Source: Planctomycetota bacterium (GTDB lineage: Bacteria > Planctomycetota > Phycisphaerae > Phycisphaerales > Phycisphaeraceae). From it: 8,928 nt of DNA. Shown in pieces: positions 5,489 through 8,928 of this stretch. Location: assembly GCA_029267795.1 (NCBI GenBank), contig JAJUHR010000056.1, positions 1-8,928 of the forward strand, given 5' to 3'. Both the position numbers and the translations under genes were made by a program. The notes under the pieces are model-generated. The model saw nothing but the letters and a program-made list of their open reading frames with translations. It did not search any database and was not told the origin of the DNA. Numbering within the stretch: the stretch's first letter is position 1; each line of letters starts with the position of its first letter.

Positions 5489-7372
5489 TCACCGATACGG
5501 CGGGGGCGGCGGGCCGAGGGGGCCCTGCTCTTCGGGGTAAGGTCCTTCGAATTCGTCGCCACCGGGCTCGCTGCCGCTCGTGAGCCGCCCGACGGTATCG
5601 CGTCCGAAATGGATCGCCTGCATCGGGACGTACAGCCGCCCGGCCACCCCGCCGTCCTCGACGTGTACCCCGATGACCACCGGTGGGACGTCCTGCGCTG
5701 GTGCTGTTGCGGGGGCTTGTCCGCTCATCGCCGCGTAGAACGCCATGCCGGCGTTGACTAACTCTTCGACGTTGACGTACGCCTGCAGGCTAGGGTCGTC
5801 CGCAAGCAGGGCCTGCTGACGCGTCGCCGCCAGGGTGGGCGAAGAACCGAGCCCCTGGCCCTGATCGAGGCTGTCGAGCGTCTTTTGGAGCAACTGGGGA
5901 TCGGCGCTGGTGGTCATGACCACGTAGCGGCCTTTGGCCGCCAGGTATCCAGTCTGGCCCATGCCCCCAAACATCATGAACAGGGGGGCTACGGGGCCCA
6001 TCTCCTGCATCATTTGCGGGGGATAGTTCCATTGGGTCTGGTATTGGTCGACCTGCACGCCATTGAGCTGCATCACGTTCGGGCTGTAGCGGGCGCTCAT
6101 GGTCATCTGGGTCGGGGCGCTGTCCGGGCTGGTCTGTGAGTTGATGGGGATCGCCATGCCGTCGATCTGGGCGATGTAGTCCTGATAGGCCTTCAGGTAA
6201 GCCTTGCCATCGGGGGTTTCAACGACGTTGACGGCCTGCAGCAGGCCGCCGGACATCATAGCCGTCCACTGGGGGGTGGCGATGCTCGAAGCGGTGCCCT
6301 TGGTCTGGCGGACCATCTCGATGGTCGGCACGAGTAGCTTGCCCCATTCGCCGATGGTTTCGGTGGTCAGGCGGGCTTGGATCTGTTTGAGCATCTCCTC
6401 GACGCCCATGCCGGCGCTGCTGAAAGAGCCGGCGAACAGATAGGGCTGGTTAGGCAGCAAGTCCATGTATGCGGAAGACCCGCCGCCGTGGGCAAAAAGG
6501 CTGGCGGTGTAGGTCTCGGGCTTGAACTGGACCGCCTCGGTGAGGCTGACGCCGGATTCGGTGATTTCGCCCGTGACGACCAGCATGGACCCGTCGCGCA
6601 GGATCGCGATGATCGCGTCGCCGTAGAGGTTAATCACCGCCTCCACCAAGCCGGCCATGCTGCGCGCCGTCGGGTCGGCCTCGGGGGCGGAGCGGATCTC
6701 GCTGCGAGCCTGCTCCAGGGCCTGTTGGACCAGCGGCATGGCCATCGGGGCCAAAGCCTGCACATTGATCACGACCAGGACGTCGCCCGAGTCGAGGCAC
6801 TGGCTACCGAGCTTGCCGGCGTCGGCGGCCAGTTTCGCGGCCTGATTGGGTTTCTGATACGCCGCGACCAAGGCCGGGTCTTCCCCGATCACCGCATAGC
6901 CGGCCAGTTCCTTGGCAAACCCTATCGAGCCATCGGGGAGGACCAACTGGGTGACACTGGCGGCATCGGGCTGAGACTCAAAATTGCCGACGAAGGCCTG
7001 GAAGTTCGTAACGGGAACGAACATCAGAAATGGGGGGTCCCCGCCGGCCTGGGGGTCGGGCAAGGCCGTCATGGCCAAGACGAACGACCCCTGGTCGTCG
7101 ATCCCTTCGATCATGCCGGTTTGGTTCTTCAGTTCACCGAGCAGGTCCGCCATCGGGTTCGGTCCCAGCCCCAGGGCTTCGTTGAGCACCGCGGCCTTGC
7201 GGCTAAACTCGGCTAGGTTGGGAACGATCACTGCCAAGGGGGCCCCGGGTGGGACCAGGTCGAGACTGGAGCGGGCGGAGGAACTGCCCGCTAAAGCCGG
7301 TAACCCCATGGCCAGGCTGACGATGACGAACCCAACCGCCGCCACGCGGCGTAGAACCAGCTTCGTAGCCAT
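5489..7372 (-). CDS. Secreted protein of unknown function
   Basis: I do not recognise a named family. From the ATG at 7372 the product is 627 residues. It opens with a clear signal peptide: MATKLVLRR, a hydrophobic core (about 10-22), and cleavage predicted after PALA at residue 28. The mature chain starts with SLDLVPPGAPLAVIVPNL (36-53). Two regions resemble each other loosely, GYAVIGEDPALV (158-169) and GRYVVMTTSADPQLL (481-495), each followed by a helical stretch, which suggests a duplicated alpha/beta fold. It recalls uncharacterised planctomycete proteins of the DUF3352 kind, but this is an impression. There is one cysteine (192), a Met-rich patch (about 453-471) and a Pro-rich C-terminus ending PPPPPYR. 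No catalytic motif or membrane segment beyond the signal is evident. A possible longer start (GTG at 7390) would place the Shine-Dalgarno sequence inside the gene. It is divergent from mnmA and ends in its own terminator, so it is probably monocistronic. Confidence 0.85.
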   Translation of the reverse strand: MATKLVLRRVAAVGFVIVSLAMGLPALAGSSSARSSLDLVPPGAPLAVIVPNLAEFSRKAAVLNEALGLGPNPMADLLGELKNQTGMIEGIDDQGSFVLAMTALPDPQAGGDPPFLMFVPVTNFQAFVGNFESQPDAASVTQLVLPDGSIGFAKELAGYAVIGEDPALVAAYQKPNQAAKLAADAGKLGSQCLDSGDVLVVINVQALAPMAMPLVQQALEQARSEIRSAPEADPTARSMAGLVEAVINLYGDAIIAILRDGSMLVVTGEITESGVSLTEAVQFKPETYTASLFAHGGGSSAYMDLLPNQPYLFAGSFSSAGMGVEEMLKQIQARLTTETIGEWGKLLVPTIEMVRQTKGTASSIATPQWTAMMSGGLLQAVNVVETPDGKAYLKAYQDYIAQIDGMAIPINSQTSPDSAPTQMTMSARYSPNVMQLNGVQVDQYQTQWNYPPQMMQEMGPVAPLFMMFGGMGQTGYLAAKGRYVVMTTSADPQLLQKTLDSLDQGQGLGSSPTLAATRQQALLADDPSLQAYVNVEELVNAGMAFYAAMSGQAPATAPAQDVPPVVIGVHVEDGGVAGRLYVPMQAIHFGRDTVGRLTSGSEPGGDEFEGPYPEEQGPLGPPPPPYR

Positions 7373-7378
7373 CATGTG

Positions 7379-7384
7379 CTCCTT
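7379..7384 (-). promoter_or_regulatory. Shine-Dalgarno site setting the start of the secreted protein
   Basis: AAGGAG lies six bases before the ATG at 7372 and three before the ATG at 7375. The six-base spacing favours 7372. It also argues against the GTG at 7390, which lies upstream of this site. Confidence 0.75.
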
Positions 7385-7410
7385 GGGCACCGGTTGAAAC
7401 GGGGACCGAC

Positions 7411-7426
7411 CTTGATTACTTGATTA
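7411..7426. repeat. Tandem CTTGATTA repeat in the divergent gap
   Basis: CTTGATTA occurs twice back to back (7411-7418, 7419-7426), about 40 bases upstream of the secreted-protein start and 145 bases upstream of mnmA. The rest of the roughly 200-base divergent gap (7373-7571) holds no gene that I can support. Only weak promoter-like boxes are seen in either direction, such as TTGGGT and TACATA 18 bases apart on the minus strand. Confidence 0.45.
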
Positions 7427-7571
7427 AGGGTAGCTTCAAGGCCATAGCCTATGTAACTCGGTTGGACCAGGCAACCCAAGACGGGATTACCCGCCTATGA
7501 ACCATCGGACACAATGGGGTCGTGGATAACAGGAGGCAGAGCACCGAGCCATTGATCGCGGGGAGGCTGTC

Positions 7572-8732
7572 ATGAGCATAAGCAGGTCGGGCAAGCCGAA
7601 GGTCGTTGTGGCCATGAGCGGGGGGGTGGACAGCTCTGTAGCCGCGGCTCTATTGAAGCAGCGGGGGTACGAGGTGATCGGCTGCTTCATGCGCCTCGGG
7701 AGCGATGACAGCGTCGAGGCCGCTGACCCACCGGCGTGCGATCCGACCAAGATCAAGCCAGGGCACCAGGGCTGCTGCTCGCTCAACGACGCGTCGGACG
7801 CGCGGCTGGTCGCGGCGATGCTGGGCGTGCCCTTCTACGTCCTGAATTTCAAGAGGGATTTCGGCCGGATCATCGACTATTTCGTCAGTGAATATAACGC
7901 CGGGCGGACCCCCAACCCGTGCGTTCGCTGCAACGACTGGCTGAAGTTCGGGAGGCTGGCGGCGTACGCGCAGTCGATCGACGCCGACTACATCGCCTCC
8001 GGCCACTACGCCCGCGTGGACCGACCCGTGGGGCGGCCCGAGCACGCCCGCTTGCTGCGGGGGCATGACCTGAAAAAGGATCAGAGCTACGTCCTGTTCG
8101 GCACCCCCAGGCAGCGCCTCGCCCACATGCTTTTGCCGATCGGGGAGTTGGAGAAGGCCGAGGTCCGGCGGATCGCGGCAGAACTGGGGCTGCCGGTGTT
8201 TAATAAGCCCGACAGCCAGGAGATCTGCTTTGTGCCGGACAACGACTATATGGGGCTGATCCGCCGCCGCAGCCCCGATCAGGTGCGTGAGGGGGACGTC
8301 CTCGATCGGCGGGGCCGGGTCGTGGGGCGCCACGAGGGTCACCAGCGGTTTACGATCGGCCAACGTCGCGGGCTGGCGGTGTCGCTGGGATATCCGATCT
8401 ATGTTGTGGACAAGGACCCGCAGGCCAACACGGTGACCGTGGGGTCGAGGCGGCAGATGCTCGCGGACGGGTTGCTGGCGGACCAAGCCAACTGGTTGGT
8501 CGACCCGCCACGGGATCGCCCGGTACCCTGCCAGGCCAAAATTCGGTACAACAGCCCGTTGGTGCCGGCGACCGTATGGGCGAGCGGGCTAAATACGCTG
8601 GAGGTCCGGTTCGACGAGCCGCAGGCGGCGGTCTCGCCCGGTCAGGTGGTGGTATGCTACGACGGGGAGCAGGTGCTCGGAGGGGGTTGGATCAAGCAGG
8701 CGGTCCGGGACGACGAGCCGCGGTCTAGTTAG
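7572..8732 (+). CDS. mnmA: tRNA-specific 2-thiouridylase MnmA
   Basis: MnmA activates U34 of tRNAs for Lys, Glu and Gln with ATP and inserts sulfur to give 2-thiouridine, improving decoding accuracy. The 386 residues match the family length. The PP-loop SGGVDSS (16-22) binds ATP. GCCSLNDASDARLVA (67-81) and GHYAR (144-148) are family signatures. Cys120 in NPCVRCND and Cys219 in SQEICFVPD are the nucleophile and persulfide-carrying pair, equivalent to E. coli Cys102 and Cys199. GQRRGLAVSLGYPIYVV (263-279) and SPGQ (355-358) mark the central and C-terminal beta-barrel domains. The start is fixed by GGGGAGG (7560-7566) five bases upstream. The sulfur donor system (IscS/TusE-like) is not in the window. 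murB follows after 53 bases on the same strand, possibly in one transcript. Confidence 0.98.
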   Translation: MSISRSGKPKVVVAMSGGVDSSVAAALLKQRGYEVIGCFMRLGSDDSVEAADPPACDPTKIKPGHQGCCSLNDASDARLVAAMLGVPFYVLNFKRDFGRIIDYFVSEYNAGRTPNPCVRCNDWLKFGRLAAYAQSIDADYIASGHYARVDRPVGRPEHARLLRGHDLKKDQSYVLFGTPRQRLAHMLLPIGELEKAEVRRIAAELGLPVFNKPDSQEICFVPDNDYMGLIRRRSPDQVREGDVLDRRGRVVGRHEGHQRFTIGQRRGLAVSLGYPIYVVDKDPQANTVTVGSRRQMLADGLLADQANWLVDPPRDRPVPCQAKIRYNSPLVPATVWASGLNTLEVRFDEPQAAVSPGQVVVCYDGEQVLGGGWIKQAVRDDEPRSS

Positions 8733-8785
8733 TGGCTGGCGTGCAACCTACCGGTGCCGGCGGCCCCCCCAACCCACGAGGCTTC

Positions 8786-8928
8786 ATGATGAAGGCAACG
8801 ATCAGCCCCGTCCTTGAAGAGCATCTGCTGGCGGGCCTGAACCTGCGCCACGAACGGGACGTGCCCCTGGGGCCGATGACGTGGTACGGCATCGGGGGGC
8901 CGGCGTCGATATTGGCCCATCCTTCGAG
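8786..8928 (+). CDS. murB: UDP-N-acetylenolpyruvoylglucosamine reductase MurB, N-terminal part
   Basis: Only the first 47 codons are present; the gene continues past the window. MurB is a cytoplasmic FAD enzyme that reduces UDP-GlcNAc-enolpyruvate to UDP-MurNAc with NADPH, the second committed step of peptidoglycan synthesis. The evidence is VPLGPMTWYGIGGPAS (26-41), the start of the FAD-binding domain (the P-L-x3-T-x3-I-G-G-P-A type pattern), at the expected distance from the N-terminus. GAGG (8778-8781) lies four bases before the ATG at 8786 and seven before the ATG at 8789, so either may be used. The frame runs back to GTG at 8741 and 8732, but the extra residues are Gly/Pro-rich and unlike the family. 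Catalytic residues lie outside the window. Confidence 0.87.
   Translation, partial: MMKATISPVLEEHLLAGLNLRHERDVPLGPMTWYGIGGPASILAHPS

Noticed and set aside
6377..7216. A 279-codon plus-strand frame opposite the secreted-protein gene
   Set aside because: The minus-strand gene has a signal peptide, a Shine-Dalgarno site and a terminator. This frame has no ribosome site and a biased composition typical of an antisense shadow.
7373..7390. N-terminal extension of the secreted protein from the GTG at 7390
   Set aside because: The extension would include the AAGGAG Shine-Dalgarno sequence and put charged residues ahead of a normal signal peptide.
7497..7571. Short ORFs near AGGAGG (7531-7536) upstream of mnmA
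   Set aside because: The frames are 10 to 13 codons with no start at a suitable distance from the AGGAGG. mnmA has its own ribosome site at 7560-7566.
7650..8486. A 278-codon minus-strand frame opposite mnmA
   Set aside because: It is antisense to a complete MnmA with PP-loop and both catalytic cysteines; no independent coding evidence.
8732..8785. Earlier GTG starts for murB at 8732 or 8741
   Set aside because: The added residues are Gly/Pro-rich and unlike MurB N-termini, and a GAGG site correctly precedes the ATG pair at 8786/8789.

Overview
The window is a GC-rich stretch of bacterial chromosome that carries housekeeping genes. There are five recognisable genes, one complete secreted protein of unknown function, and no sign of mobile elements, CRISPR arrays, rRNA or tRNA. 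The organism cannot be fixed from the sequence alone. High GC, long antisense shadow reading frames, loose gene spacing, a signal-peptide form of the large SppA protease, and a large secreted protein of a kind I associate with that phylum fit a planctomycete (Phycisphaerae-like) bacterium. That assignment is an inference of moderate-to-low certainty.

Layout from left to right. Positions 1-93 hold nested inverted repeats that could end a transcript entering from the left. The minus strand then carries sppA (116-2053), a signal peptide peptidase. A 360-base gap follows with a weak small-ORF candidate and an 11-base direct repeat. Next on the minus strand is mutY (2414-3649), the A/G-specific adenine DNA glycosylase. 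The mutY-purF gap is divergent. It holds a plausible promoter for purF, operator-like repeats, and a 13-codon upstream ORF whose stop overlaps the purF start. purF (3881-5296, plus strand) encodes the first committed enzyme of purine synthesis, of the propeptide-plus-iron-sulfur type. It converges on a 627-residue secreted protein of unknown function (5489-7372, minus strand). The space between them contains a large inverted-repeat structure and a good Rho-independent terminator serving the minus-strand gene. A second divergent gap of about 200 bases separates the unknown gene from mnmA (7572-8732, plus strand), the tRNA 2-thiouridylase. After 53 bases comes the start of murB (8786 onward), cut by the window edge.

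The genes do not form one pathway. mnmA and murB may share a transcript, because they are on the same strand with a short gap and no visible terminator. mutY and sppA may also share one, but less securely. I see no evidence for a novel defence, secretion or biosynthetic system. The items most worth checking are the purF leader with its possible leaderless upstream ORF, the folded region after purF, the Pro-rich insertion in MutY, and the unknown secreted protein.
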